The translations under genes were made by a program, and so were the position numbers. Below are positions 11,741-22,035 of a DNA stretch of 64,000 nucleotides, piece after piece (within the stretch, counting starts at the first letter, position 1; each line of letters starts with the position of its first letter). The stretch is from NCBI RefSeq assembly GCF_007655135.1, contig NC_045131.1, positions 16,414,001-16,478,000 of the forward strand, written 5' to 3'. The stretch comes from Punica granatum. Taxonomy: Eukaryota > Streptophyta > Magnoliopsida > Myrtales > Lythraceae. The notes under the pieces are model-generated. The model was not told the origin of the DNA. It did no database searches and worked only from the letters and a program-made list of their open reading frames with translations.

Positions 11741-11977
11741 GATGAGGATCGCGGGCATGACAATGAGGCTGATGCACACAAGCTTGGAGGCTTCCATGTT
11801 CCGAGTGGGCCAATCATACAGGCGAGGTCCAGACAAATCCAACAAGCTATGGAGAGCTTGTTGATGGGCTTTTTGAGCCAAGAGGAGTCTAATTCAATTG
11901 GGTCTACAAAGGGCTTTATTCATCTGACTTGCCATGAGATAATCGATAGCCCACCCAAAATTGGAGTAGAGGCATAA
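11741..11977 (+). pseudogene. Ty3/gypsy polyprotein C-terminal remnant
   Basis: Open for 78 codons with no internal stop, ending TAA at 11975. The translation includes VPSGPIIQARSRQIQQAMES then LLMGFLSQEE. The motif GPI-x-RAR-x-x-x-(Q/K) is the usual last stretch of plant Ty3/gypsy gag-pol polyproteins, just before the 3' end of the coding region. No start, no integrase or reverse transcriptase upstream: the sequence before 11741 is unrelated AT-rich DNA. It is therefore a fragment of the end of the polyprotein followed by LTR-like sequence. The mirror copy retains the frame with several amino-acid changes. Confidence 0.65.
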
Positions 11978-12425
11978 GGGAAGTCGAGAGATGCTGAAGA
12001 TGAAATAAAAGATTGCCAACTATTTTAGATAGCTTTTATTTAGTTTCCTCTATTATTTCTGGCTTTAGGAAACTAAGGTTATTCTAGTTGCCAAGTTTAT
12101 TAGTTTTCAGTTTCTCCTGTGCAACTAATCATAGGAGACTATTCTGGTATTTTGATGAGATTTTTCTCCTTTGTTCTTCATTGACCTCCTTCGAATGAAC
12201 AAGTGTGACAGCTTGTGATTGTTCGGCACAATTTGATATTATTGGTTATTGTTTCTTCATAAACAATGTGTCAATCAAAATTGTCTTGATATTGTTGGTT
12301 CTTATTTCTCCATAAATAATGGATCAATAATCCTCTTCATCTAAATCTGTGTTTGGCGATCTGGGAATCGATTCAAGTTGGTCGTCGGGTTTCACAATCC
12401 TTCGTGAGGTCCGCATCAATTATGG
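11978..12425 (+). mobile_element. LTR-like sequence following the gypsy remnant
   Basis: Directly after the polyprotein remnant; T-rich sequence with imperfect internal repeats (TATTGGTTATTGTTTCTTCATAAA and a similar copy about 60 bp on) ending in GGATCTGGGAATCG- and TCCTTCGTGAGGTCCGCATC-type sequence resembling the 3' part of a gypsy LTR. Exact ends not visible. Mirrored at about 60825-61266. Confidence 0.4.
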
Positions 12426-13219
12426 AGTTATTTAAGTAAATTAGCAATTCAGAACATGAAAAATAATTTATAGAACATCTGAAGGCTTTAATCAATCTAA
12501 AGTTACTTGTTTTTTTGGGTAATTAATCTAACATTGCTTTTAATTCAGTGCGTAGCGCGAGTAGTATTTTATTAGACAGTAATCCATGGTGCCTTATAAT
12601 GCTCCAATTTTCTACATTCTGGTGTACAGTATAAGAATAACTTACTTTTTAAAGAAAAGGAAGTTCTCTTCTTTCTTTTTTTTTTTCTTTTTTGGATTCA
12701 ACATATGCCGTGTGAATGTAATGGCATGACATTGCATGTTCTGTTCTCTTCCATATCAAGTAAAGGGTTGAGGTGGAAATCTAAAATAAAAAATCTGCGT
12801 TCTATGTATGTGACCAAAGTACCGAGGATAATACTTTTTGAATGTCTATTGTACGATAATTATCAAATGAATTATCGTCGGGCATGGCACACGTGTATGC
12901 TTTCCGTTGTGCATAAACATTATTAGCAAAGCATACAAACCCTGTAACTTTATATTGTTTCTGTTTCAGATAAATTAGGATTCATACGGTGACACGAATT
13001 AAGAAATAAGTTCAAATAGAAGTGCCATGCTGCACAGACATAACGATCACAAATTTTATTTCTCCAAAGAGCAATATGTCCACTAATCTTACCTTCATTA
13101 TATATCACAAATATTTTTGCATTTGTCTAATCGATGACAACCGATAAACGTCCATAAGTTTGAAATCGAATCTGAGTTTTACCAGTAAGTTCATTACTTC
13201 ATCATCTCATTCTTCTTTA
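12426..13219. other. Intergenic, no gene seen
   Basis: A short frame at 12705-12926 is preserved in both arms with one change but has no recognisable motif and lacks coding character. Mirrored at about 60030-60824. Confidence 0.4.
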
Positions 13220-13224
13220 ATTGT

Positions 13225-13845
13225 TGTTGGAAATTATGGCTAATGGGTGAATGAGGAAATTGCTCACGAGCTAATGACTCTTGATTTTCTTGGCGGTTAC
13301 AAGAAATGAATGGATTGCATTCATGAATAATCAAATGTCATTAACATGTATATTGAATATATGTGAATTATTCCCCATAAATTGGGGATAGGAAGAGTCA
13401 TATAACGGATGGAACCCATAGTCTATAAAAGGGGCACACGGCAAAAAGGAAAGAGAACAAGAGAAAAAGTCTCCTGCCTTCCATTGCTTCCTATAGCCGA
13501 TTGAAAAACAAGAAGAAAATTCGACCTCAAAAGTGTTCACGCTTCTCTTCGAGTTCGCTGAAGCGTTGCTGTTTGTGCTGCTGCTTCGCTTGTTGCCGTT
13601 TTATCCTGGGAAACGATTGTCCACGTAACCTCAAGCACCCAGGAGGGGACAATTCTGTTTCAAGGGGTTTGTGTCTAACACAGGACTCGGCTCTCTCTCG
13701 TATCTTTCGGTTTCGCCTTTGTTTCGGTTTGAATTTCCAAGTTCCTATACTAATGAAATTAAGTTAATTTGATAGTATTCTATTTGTCCGAATAGCTATT
13801 TGAATTATCGTTCAATTTTGTGACTTATTAAATTTACGTCTTACA
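13225..13845 (+). mobile_element. Copia-type solo LTR, left arm only (621 bp)
   Basis: Begins TGTTGGAAATTATGG and ends CGTCTTACA, flanked by the 5-bp duplication ATTGT (13220-13224 and 13846-13850). The mirror arm at about 60025 has the empty site with a single ATTGT. TG...CA ends, the TGTTGGAAATTATG start and a TATA-like TCTATAAAAGGGGC near 13422 fit a Ty1/copia LTR. No second LTR, internal domain or primer-binding site is present, so it is a solo LTR left after recombination between two LTRs. Open frames within it are incidental. Confidence 0.9.
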
Positions 13846-13850
13846 ATTGT

Positions 13851-14412
13851 TAAACTAAAAGTGTCAAAAAAAAGAAGGAAGAAAACAAAATGTTAGCTCA
13901 GGAAACTAGAGAGTTCGCTCGTACTCTTGATATTTTAGGTTCAAATATTGTTTGCTTTAGAAAGTTGGTAATAATTCTTATAAACTACTTATGTGATCTG
14001 GGCGTTATAAAAGAAAAGATGAGTGTGTGTGCGTGTATTTTTTTTTTGGTTATGTCAAATTTTATTGGTTAGAATCAAATCTAAAATCTCTTAATTTTAA
14101 TAGTGTCATGGTCATTGGACTATAATTTTTTTGATGATAAAAGAATTTTATATTTAAAACGGAAGCAAAATGAAGTTGAACTTCCTCAACTTTCGTATCC
14201 TGTTCCATTCAAACATGGCCTTACCTAAAAAATGTCCAACTTTTCAACTGAAATAATCATCCAGAACGCAATTATCGCCAATAATTTGTAAGAACTTACC
14301 ATTATAATCTTTACTATTTAAAGTTGACTTCTACATCCCAATCCCAAATGTGAACATTGCATCGGGCATCTCTCACAATTGAATCACAAAAATTGAACAC
14401 GCTCCAAGACAC
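13851..14412. other. Upstream region of the His/Pro-rich gene
   Basis: AT-rich. From about 14230 it becomes related to the upstream region of the paralogue (24550-24765), with shared words TCCAACTTTTCAACT, AATGTGAACAT and GACGCTCC/CACGCTCC. No other gene seen. Mirrored at about 59460-60024. Confidence 0.5.
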
Positions 14413-14419
14413 TATAAAA
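14413..14419 (+). promoter_or_regulatory. TATA box of the His/Pro-rich protein gene (left copy)
   Basis: TATAAAA in the context ACACTATAAAAGGCACCATT, 82 bp from its end to the ATG. The surrounding ACTATAA-GGCACCATTTG is conserved in the paralogue at 24766, which supports it as the core promoter and places transcription start around 14445-14450. Confidence 0.7.
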
Positions 14420-14500
14420 GGCACCATTTGTCTACCCCTCGAACCACAATCAAACTACCTTAATAATATCAAACATTTCTCTCCTTTCCAAATACCGAAC

Positions 14501-14902
14501 ATGTCGAAAGCATTCTTTCTAGTTGTACTTGTTGGGCTGGTGGCTGCTGCTGCAGCGGATTTTGCTGCAGAACCTCCTCACTTCCGGCAGAGGCCACACC
14601 ACGAGCACATGTCGCCTGAGGGAGCTCCAACGCCCCACAGGCCCTTCCATGGGCACAAGCCACGCCATGATCAGGAGCATGGCACTGGCCCCGTGCCCGG
14701 CCCATTTGCCCACCCTCCTTGGATGGCTGGAGCACCAGACCACATGCCTCACCGCGGCCACCACTTTCCCGGGGGTGCACACCCTCCGATGATGGGGCAC
14801 AGCAACGGGCCCCATGGGAAGGTGATGCCACCAGCTCACGCCCCACACATGCATCCGCGTCACCACCTGCCACATCATGAGCCTCTGGCACCGGCCTATT
14901 AG
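14501..14902 (+). CDS. Secreted His/Pro-rich small protein (copy 1)
   Basis: 133 residues, no intron. Residues 1-19 form a classic signal peptide (MSKAFFLVVLVGLVAAAAA, cleavage likely before DF), so the product should enter the secretory pathway. The mature part is about 18% His and 20% Pro, rich in Gly/Ala/Met, with no cysteine, and with repeated short motifs such as PHxxF, HHEH, GHKPRH, PHRGHH and HPPMM. No enzyme domain. Similar composition occurs in cell-wall or metal-binding plant proteins, but no family is recognised and metal binding is only an inference from histidine density. The start at 14501 is chosen because the in-frame extension to 14357 (48 codons) would span the TATA box and lacks a signal peptide at its N-terminus. 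Ends in LAPAY then TAG. Mirror copy 58960-59361 and an older paralogue at 24875. Confidence 0.85.
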   Translation: MSKAFFLVVLVGLVAAAAADFAAEPPHFRQRPHHEHMSPEGAPTPHRPFHGHKPRHDQEHGTGPVPGPFAHPPWMAGAPDHMPHRGHHFPGGAHPPMMGHSNGPHGKVMPPAHAPHMHPRHHLPHHEPLAPAY

Positions 14903-15600
14903 AATTGCCGTCAGAGATCAAATAAGAGATGCTCAGAATCTGGCTTATTAGAATAAGAGCTTATTTTTACTCGCTGTATGCCATTATCATGTGCCAGTTA
15001 TACTTTGATATATATATTCTGAGAAGAGTGTACTGCTCTTGTCCTCTTGTCATGTTTATTTTGGTGAATTTGCGCCGAAGCCCTAATGCATTAAAGTAAA
15101 CTAGCTGAATACCCGTACATTGCATGAGACCATACAAATAATCTCTTAATTATTTTGGTGGAGAAAAATGTTATAAATGTATACACGAATTTAAAACTCA
15201 TTAAAGAAAATTGAGACATACGTAAAAAGAATAGAATAGAATTAAAATATGTTAGCAAATATATCAATAAAAAAATAAAAATTATCATATAAATGTGTGG
15301 AAAGAAGAATTAAATTAAAATATGCTATCAAATATTTTACTATAGAAAATAATAATTTCGCCAACAAAATATCATAATAAAATAAGTGAAACCTAATGAA
15401 TCCATTTTGAAATGCTCAAATTACATAGATCGATCAGTAATGGTAGTAGATGTGCATGCAAAACATATACATATAGTCCGCAAAAACACCAACACGTCTT
15501 CGCAAATGAAATATAGTGAAAAAGGTTCTGTGTAGACAATGTCTTTATATTGGTCCAATATATTATGTAACTTTGCAATATTTATCTTCAGCTATATATA
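14903..15600. other. 3' flank, AT-rich, no gene seen
   Basis: AATAAG-type sequence shortly after the stop (near 14949) could serve in polyadenylation; nothing else recognised. Mirrored at about 58260-58959. Confidence 0.4.
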
Positions 15601-15601
15601 T

Positions 15602-16175
15602 ACACTTTCCTATAATATATCAAGCAACTATATATATATATTATATAAAGCTGCCAAAATAAAAATTACAATACTATATTCATCGTATCAAAACATATAT
15701 ATATTCCTATAATGCAAGATTATATGTTATCTTTAGATTCTATTATATAATTGATATATATCAAGTATATATAAGAAAGGTGGTTGGACTATCATTGTAT
15801 ACACGTTCCTATAATATATCAAGCAACTATATATATATATATATTATATAAAGCTGCCAAAATAAAAATTACAATACATATTTCATCGTATCAAAACATA
15901 TATGTATTCGAGAAAGGGGGTGTAGTGCAATGGCTAACACCCTCACCTGGTAATCTAGAGGTTTCGGGTTCGATTCTCATCAATGAGACTACATGTGCCC
16001 CTTTATTTAAATTTCCTTAACATTTCCTTATACTAGGCTATGAGCCTCCTATTGTAACCGAAAAAAAAACATATATGTATTCCTATAATGCAAGATCATA
16101 CGTTATCTTTATATTCTATTATATAATTCATATATATCAAGTATATATAAGAAAGGTGGGTGGACTATCATTATA
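15602..16175 (+). repeat. Tandem duplication, 199-bp unit, second unit carries a SINE
   Basis: Unit 1 (15602-15800) and unit 2 (15801-16175) both contain CCTATAATATATCAAGCAAC, AAGCTGCCAAAATAAAAATT, ATCGTATCAAAACATATAT and AAGAAAGGTGG. Unit 2 is longer because a SINE is inserted at 15910. The right arm has only the SINE-bearing unit (about 57880-58260). Confidence 0.85.
15910..16065 (+). mobile_element. tRNA-derived SINE with 17-bp target duplication
   Basis: Contains a pol III A box (TAGTGCAATGG) and B box (GGTTCGATTCTC) and ends in an A run. Flanked by direct repeats of AAAACATATATGTATTC (15893-15909 and 16066-16082). About 156 bp. The neighbouring tandem unit preserves the empty site near 15700. 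Present at the same site in the other arm, so the insertion predates the separation of the arms. Confidence 0.88.
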
Positions 16176-16179
16176 TAAT

Positions 16180-17360
16180 ATCAAAAGAATTTTCTTAATA
16201 TGTTTTGATTGCCCGTTATGTTGTTCCATTTCTAAAATTAGAAAATACTTTCAATACCTTATTGATAAGGCTAATAATGAAATATTCTTTTCTCTTTAAT
16301 AAGAAAGGTGGTAGTTTGGCTGGTTATGTATACTATTAAAAGAATGTTAGTAAAATATATTTTATTTGCGTTTTGTTATTTTTGTTATTCCATTGTATCA
16401 AATGCATATATTTATTTCTACAATATAATTTTCTTCTGTTATCAAATGCTGTCAATACATAGATTCCATTATATATTTGATTGAATATCGAATATTCCAC
16501 TGTATAATTTCACATAATCAAAACAACGACGTGACTTCGCCAGAGGGATCGACATGCCTTAATGTGGCAGAGACCGTAATTTGATGACGTGGCTTCTCCA
16601 CGTTTCAACTTTGGGAGGTGGTTGTGCAAGAGACGAGCAAATCGTTTGCTTTTATAATTTCCTAGATGAAAACCGTGCGTTGCGCAAGAATGATTAATAA
16701 TTTTTTGATAGAAAGTAATATTTAAAATAAATATATTATGAATTTTTTAAAAAATTATCGATTTAGAAATTGTTTCAATTGAAATTAAATGATATAATTG
16801 GAGGATCGCTGAATTTTTAATAAAAGAAAACTATGAAAAATTGAAAAGTAACAAAAAAGAGAGAGATAGAGAATATACTTACAATTATAGACGATCGAGT
16901 GAAAAATAATACCTCAAAATTTCCTATGCTACAAATAAAAAATAAAGCAAAAAAATACAAATAGACTATAATTTTATTAGAGAAAGAAAATTAGGAATTT
17001 GTTGAGTGAGGCAAACTTCACTTTCCTTTACATCTATTAGCCATATATATTATATTCATATAAATAATAAGGAAATATTTTAGTATCTATAAAAGATTTT
17101 GTTCCTAACGAAAAAGAACATCGATTTTCTTAATATTTATATATATATATATATCTAAAGTTTGTTTATACAAAGATCGACTATATATTATTTTTACAAC
17201 TTTTGATTATAAAGAGAAATCTTCAAATAATGAAGTGGTTGTTATACATAAATAGTTTGTCGAGATTTATATAAATTGAAAAATCGGAAAAAATAAATTT
17301 GTGTCATAATAGTCTAAAAATTTATTGAAAATTCGACCTATAATATATATATATATATAT
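16180..17360. other. Very AT-rich intergenic, no gene seen
   Basis: Several (TA)n runs (for example 17139-17155 and 17342-17366). A GC-richer stretch near 16520-16690 (CGTGACTTCGCCAGAGG...) shows no coding pattern. Mirrored at about 56700-57880. Confidence 0.4.
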
Positions 17361-17367
17361 ATATATA

Positions 17368-17480
17368 ATATCTTTTTTTTATGTGAACCTTGATATCCAG
17401 AAATCTAATTGGGCCCCGACTAATCCAGTCAAGTAGGGTCAGCCCATTAAGGGGTAAAGCTCTCCTAGCGAGGATTTGAG
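17368..17480 (-). mobile_element. SINE 3' part (Au-SINE-like), left arm
   Basis: On the minus strand: ATCTCAAATCCTCG (B-box-like), then GACTGGATTAGTCGGGGCCC and GGATATCAAGGTTCACAT, ending in an A run. The GATTAGTCGGGGC motif is typical of Au-type plant SINEs. The A box is degenerate. Confidence 0.5.
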
Positions 17481-18640
17481 ATGCAAAGTATATGTCCTAA
17501 ATATTCATTGACATACATATAGATTATATTTAAGTCATATATACATGAATATGTCTTTACTCGATATTAAAGGCATACATACTATTCAAGATAATTATCT
17601 TAGGAGACAAAAACAATTAGAAAGTATACTTTCGTCATGGATGAATTAGCATATCATTTCCATTTATAACTAACATGTGGTGAAAATAAAATATATATGG
17701 CAATATAATAATTCAAAGATCTATCCAATAAATAGTACCTAGTATAAGATTATAAAAAGATAAAATTATAATAGTACAAAAAATAATATTAAAAATTAAT
17801 CATGTAAGATTAGCGTAATAAAAAGTTTATATTGTATATAATTTTCGAATTGAAACTTTAGAGGGAAAGAATTATTGACAACTAAAATAGTTCAAAAAAC
17901 ACAAAATTTACATTGGAGATTGATAGAAAAGGCTAAAGTTTTATTACAAATTCCTTGTAAAATGAATTTTCTAGAAAAATCATAAAATTGTATAAAATAG
18001 GCAAAACGTAGTTAATATTGAGAGAAATATTCTTAAAAATTAAAGAAAATTGAAATTATAAAAATCGATATATATTGTGATGGGCATGGCCTTCTTTTTA
18101 TGATTAGCTAATACTAACCTCCATCAATCTTCCCTGATTTGCTCATCAAACTTTATAAAGCTAACCATAGAAACTTTCAATCTAACAATATATATTATCT
18201 ATAAAAATTTTAACCTACTTAACTACTCTTTAACGTAAATATGATAATACCCATCAAAATAAATTAATAAGATTGTGTATAATAAATAACCAATAAGGCT
18301 TGGAAGGCAGAGAGGAACCTTTGCATAAAGCTTGGAGGAGAGGCTAGAATATTTACATGTTGTAGGGACTTTTTTTTCTTGTGAATTTGGGGCCGCTTGC
18401 AGTAGGGATTTTATAGTTAAATATACGCATAGTTTCCAGTTAATATAGTTTACCATATAATGAAATTCTAGAAAAATACTTAAGACTTACTGACTAATAT
18501 ACCATTGCAATATATTTCTTATAAGGAATATGCAATATATATATATATATATATATTGATATAATGCGATCAACATAATATATATGGCATTGCATTGACT
18601 AATATAGTGTCGCCTCCCTCTGTTCAACTTGTGCAGGAAA
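17481..18640. other. AT-rich intergenic, no gene seen
   Basis: Nothing recognised apart from a (TA)n run near 18537-18556. Mirrored at about 55420-56577. Confidence 0.4.
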
Positions 18641-18650
18641 TAATATACAG

Positions 18651-18770
18651 TAGACTATACACATTAATTATTATTCAGAAATTTTTTTATATTGTAGCAA
18701 TTTATATATATATATATAAATTGCGACAATATAAAAAAATTTCTGAATAATAATTAATGTGTATAGTCTA
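18651..18770. repeat. Near-perfect foldback (54-bp stems, 12-nt loop), left arm
   Basis: Stem 18651-18704 pairs with 18717-18770 with one mismatch; the loop is (TA)6. No transposase and no clear target duplication, so it could be a MITE or a palindromic duplication. If transcribed it would form a long hairpin RNA of the kind that can feed small-RNA production; transcription is not shown. Confidence 0.85.
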
Positions 18771-18960
18771 CTCTATATTTTGTTCTCTTGTATATATTCG
18801 TTTGGGCTATATGCAAATAATATATATTTACTACATGATTAATGATAAAAATTTCCTTAATACATAAAGTGATGCCGTGACAAAGCGAGATAACTTGTTT
18901 CTTATTTTTGATGATGTGACGGTATGAGAATTGAGCTCGTGATTCATTTTTCATATGTAT

Positions 18961-18962
<2 letters not shown>

Positions 18963-18994
<32 letters not shown>
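18963..18994. repeat. (TA)n microsatellite
   Basis: Simple TA run beside the foldback; shorter, and interrupted by TATTATAC, at the mirror position near 55100-55125. Confidence 0.85.
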
Positions 18995-18997
<3 letters not shown>

Positions 18998-19051
18998 GAA
19001 TTACAAAGACGGGGCATGGTGATTCCTGCAATGTCACTAAAAGGGACAAAA

Positions 19052-19305
19052 TCAAGTCCTGTCGGGCACGAATGAATCCAATGAACCTCCATAGGAAGAT
19101 AGTGCAAAGCTTGCCAGCCAATCCACACATCTATTTCCCTCTCAATAAACATGCTCGAAGAGTATTGTCCAATCCCGGTCCGTCAAAGAGCATCACCCGC
19201 ACAATGGCTTCATTACTACCCGCCAGCCACTGTCTCGCCCGGTGAGTAATGGAGTCAGCTTCAAGCTTGTGCCCAAGCCATCTCCAGCCCGTCTTTATAA
19301 CCCAG
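19052..19305 (-). pseudogene. LINE-type RNase H domain remnant (left arm)
   Basis: On the minus strand, in one frame: DRDWTILFEHVY, then a stop (TGA, likely from CGA), then EGNRCVDWLASFALSSYGGS. Further upstream, in a shifted frame, WRWLGHKLEADSIT and RQWLAG. This follows the C-terminal half of the RNase H (RVT_3) domain common in plant non-LTR retrotransposons, where ADWLA ends the domain. Stops and at least one frameshift make it a dead fragment. In the right arm a solo LTR splits the same fragment. Confidence 0.7.
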
Positions 19306-19456
19306 AACTCGACACCGATGTGGTCACTCCCATGTTATGAAGATCCCCGTCACCCATCCCCTTCTTTTTTGTACTTGAGTACAGAAAATTAAGAAATCTC
19401 GTAATATCCAGAAAAGATTAAAAATAAAAAGAACAGACATAAATATGGCTTCTTGT

Positions 19457-19605
19457 TTTTTTTTTGCTACAAATGAGGGCCGTGAACATATAAATAGTAT
19501 TTAGAGGTATCGGAAGTCCCACTAGTGAGAATAGGATTTAGGACCTCTTGATCACTAATCGAGAATAATGGCACTGCATTAAACTCTCTTTCTTTTAAGA
19601 TGGAC
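19457..19605 (-). mobile_element. tRNA-derived SINE, family 2 (left arm)
   Basis: On the minus strand: AATGCAGTGCCATT (A-box-like), GAGGTCCTAAATCC (degenerate B box), CACTAGTGGGACTTCC, ending in GTAGC and an A run. Related to the element at 22338-22487, which shares AGTGGGACTT and the box spacing. Confidence 0.55.
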
Positions 19606-20067
19606 CTTTTACGTACCCGTTGGAATGCAGGATGCAATCCAGAAATGGCGATTAGGATCGAAATAAATAAAAAACAAGGAAGGGCAGCAAATTTCGCAGG
19701 GTAGCCTTTCCTTTGCGGGGGACCCTTCATATAAAATTAGTATAGATGTTGATCAATGTATCCTGCTATTAATCATAATAATAACTTCGATTGTTTCGAT
19801 AAATGTGCCATATATATACTTCATGTGCGACAAAGAATGGACATTGACAGTGCAGTTTCCAGTATTGATAGATATGCCATACTAATTTGATTGCATGCAA
19901 TATCCCCTCATAAGCAGTGAAGATTAGAGAGAGAGCGCGCGTGAAGAAGGGGATGGCAATTGTGGTACGTGACATCGGTGTCACCACCACTCGGAATTGC
20001 ACCTGCTTTCACGGTGGGGGTTCAGGCGTAGGTTGCCATCACCCCTAGTGTCACCAGCAGCCCTAAG
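19606..20067. other. Intergenic; internal part of an old copia element
   Basis: 19900-20060 is related to 7750-7900 and lies on the internal side of the primer-binding-site-like sequence at 20209. Otherwise no gene is seen. Mirrored at about 49440-49904. Confidence 0.4.
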
Positions 20068-20206
20068 TGCTTGTTTGGATTATGGGTTATGGATGATTAT
20101 AAAGGGGTAGGCTATGGAGGATGTTTATATAAATTTATATAATAACCCTCCATAACTCCTCCCACCGTAATCAATCATGACTCTCAATTCAAATAAGCTG
20201 TAAAGG
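20068..20206. mobile_element. Foldback MITE (left arm)
   Basis: GTGCTTGTTTGGATTATGGG at the left end and the complement of the right end, CAGCTTATTTGAATTGAGAG, form imperfect terminal inverted repeats that extend almost to the centre (TTTATATAAATTTATATAA). It interrupts sequence related to 7900 between CCCTAA and GTAAAGG, consistent with a TAA duplication as in Tourist/PIF-type MITEs. Confidence 0.6.
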
Positions 20207-20220
20207 TTGCTTTGATACCA

Positions 20221-20478
20221 TGTGAAAAGCAGTTGAAATTTCAAAGTTTTGCATTAAGAGGCTGGATCCAAGAGATCGCTTTCAATTGTAAGTTTATCGC
20301 GTGATATATACGTACAAATGTGCGATTGAGCTGCCACAGAATTGTGGAAGAATTAAGGACAGTGTAAAAGTTTCATTATGCCTATAATTGGTTCGGCCGT
20401 CATCTCCAATCCAAAAAGTCCAACAATAAGACGGTGAGTACACATGAATTTTTTCTATTTGTCCAATGTGAGTCAACA
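20221..20478 (-). mobile_element. Copia-type LTR with primer-binding site (left arm)
   Basis: CTTTGATACCA (20210-20220) is the complement of TGGTATCAAAG, the initiator-Met primer-binding site, directly after an LTR end ...TTTTCACA. The LTR then runs right to about 20478 (TGTTGACTCAC on the minus strand), possibly slightly beyond. No second LTR or polyprotein. The outer end is uncertain because similarity to 7923-8170 extends past it. Confidence 0.6.
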
Positions 20479-20839
20479 ACTCTTATTACCCATCCTCTCT
20501 TGATAACGTTCTGTCATTCTCCTTACCCAAAAGGAAAAAAAAGAAAGAAGAAGAATATGTTGTCACTCCAAACCATTGAAAAAATGAAATTATCCAAACA
20601 AGTTAATCTCAATAAAAAGCTTATACTTTACTCTCTTTCCTATATATAGCAAAAGGCAAAAGTTATTTATAGCCATTTGTGTATTTTATAGCCGAGGAAT
20701 CCAGGGTCATCAACGATCTCACTTGGACGATGGGGTTGACGTGGAGTCACCATCACCTCACTCCTTCCTCTGTGACTTTTATTCAGATTTTTTTATATAC
20801 TTTTTATGCATTCTAATTTTAAGTGAAATTACCCATGAA

Positions 20840-21130
20840 ACTTTGAATCCATCTCATCCTACCCCGCTCCTATCCCCAAACTGGCGACCAAAATCTGCAT
20901 GTGACTAATTCGGATAGACTAATATAAAATTGACAAAAAAGATGTCTACTATAATAATGATGTGGATTCCATCTCTTGCAGATTCTGAGGGGGACAACTT
21001 ACGGTTTGCAAGACTTTTAGGGCCAAAGAAAGGACTACCACGAACATGACTAATATATTATGTTGGCATCTTCTCTTCCTTCGGAAAAGAACTTTCCCAT
21101 TCACGCCAATCTCTTTCGTTGCTGAGATGG
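20840..21130 (+). repeat. Block with a diverged direct copy at 10040-10430
   Basis: Collinear with 10040-10430 (see that entry). Lies about 3.9 kb upstream of the paralogous gene, as the other lies about 4.2 kb upstream of copy 1. Mirrored near 48400-48690. Confidence 0.5.
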
Positions 21131-21842
21131 GGGTGACGTTGCAGTTATCTGCTCCTCAGTCAGATGCTCTGCTTCTTCTTCTTTTTCGGTTGAAAGATGC
21201 TCTGCTTCTTCGTCTGCAGACAGGCGCATAACAGTTTTTTTATGGTTTTCTCTTTCTCGATCTTTTTTTTTTCATTATAAAAAAAACCTTTTTAATTATA
21301 AAAAAATAAAATTTCAATATAATGAAATAATAATTCTAATAGTTAATAAAAAATATCGATAGTCTATAATAAGAATCGAATATGCAACCTCTTAATTTAC
21401 AGATATATATGTCACTAGGCCACATTTGATTTCTCTTTTTCTACTTCTTTTTCGTTTTCCTTTTCTTTTCCTTACCTTATTTGACATTTCAAGAAAAGTC
21501 GGCAAGCTTTCTCCCCCCCCAAAAAAAAAAGAGAAAAGTCAGCAGGCTAATGTGAAGGAGAAAACAACGAATAACTAATGCAACGCAATCATCTGCATGA
21601 AGGTGTGCACGATCATCCGTGCAGCAAATTTTTCGCCGAACCTGCAATCGTGTACAGAAATATCGAAGTCATACTTTCGCCAAACTTCTTAATGAAAGTC
21701 TAGTACAATATTTTCTGGAGTTACCCCTCTTTTTTGGTTGAATTTTACTACACCTCTTTCTTTCTTTTCTTTTTTCTTTTTTTTTTGGGTGGATACAACA
21801 CCTCTTTCTTTTATATGTTACTTGACATTTGTTGGTATCATA
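21131..21842. other. A/T-tract-rich intergenic, no gene seen
   Basis: Long A and T runs (21260-21310, 21519-21530). A Leu/Arg-rich short frame at 21046-21231 is low complexity and not supported. Mirrored at about 47655-48400. Confidence 0.4.
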
Positions 21843-21849
21843 TTACCGC

Positions 21850-22035
21850 ATTACCGTCTGTGTAAGGGCATAAAATTCCCTAATACTAATTCTTAGCCCA
21901 CCACACTCCGTGCTAGGTGTTTTAATGGCGGACGATCCCCACATTGATTTTCTGGGTTTCGAACCCGTGGCTTGCATGACTTTTTTAGGCTCTAATATCA
22001 TCTCGCCATGAATAGTTAGCTGTTTGTGTGAGCCA
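21850..22035 (-). mobile_element. SINE-like or LTR-junction-like repeat (left arm)
   Basis: On the minus strand, ACGGGTTCGAAACCCAG is a good B box, preceded by GATATTAGAACCTAAAAAAG, which resembles either an A-box region or a degraded TGGTATCAGAGCC primer-binding site. The class cannot be settled by eye. Mirrored at about 47461-47650. Confidence 0.35.

Noticed and set aside
14357..14500. 48-codon upstream in-frame extension of the His/Pro-rich gene
   Set aside because: It covers the TATA box and the likely transcription start, and would bury the signal peptide. The paralogue has no matching extension.
14469..14921. Minus-strand 150- and 119-codon frames over the His/Pro-rich genes (also at 58941-59407 and 24893-25276)
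   Set aside because: Shadow frames of a GC-rich coding region. They lack promoters, and their sequence simply reflects the complement of His/Pro codons.
15910..16065. A functional tRNA gene
   Set aside because: It has A and B boxes but does not fold as a tRNA, has a long 3' tail with A run, and is flanked by a 17-bp duplication, so it is a SINE.
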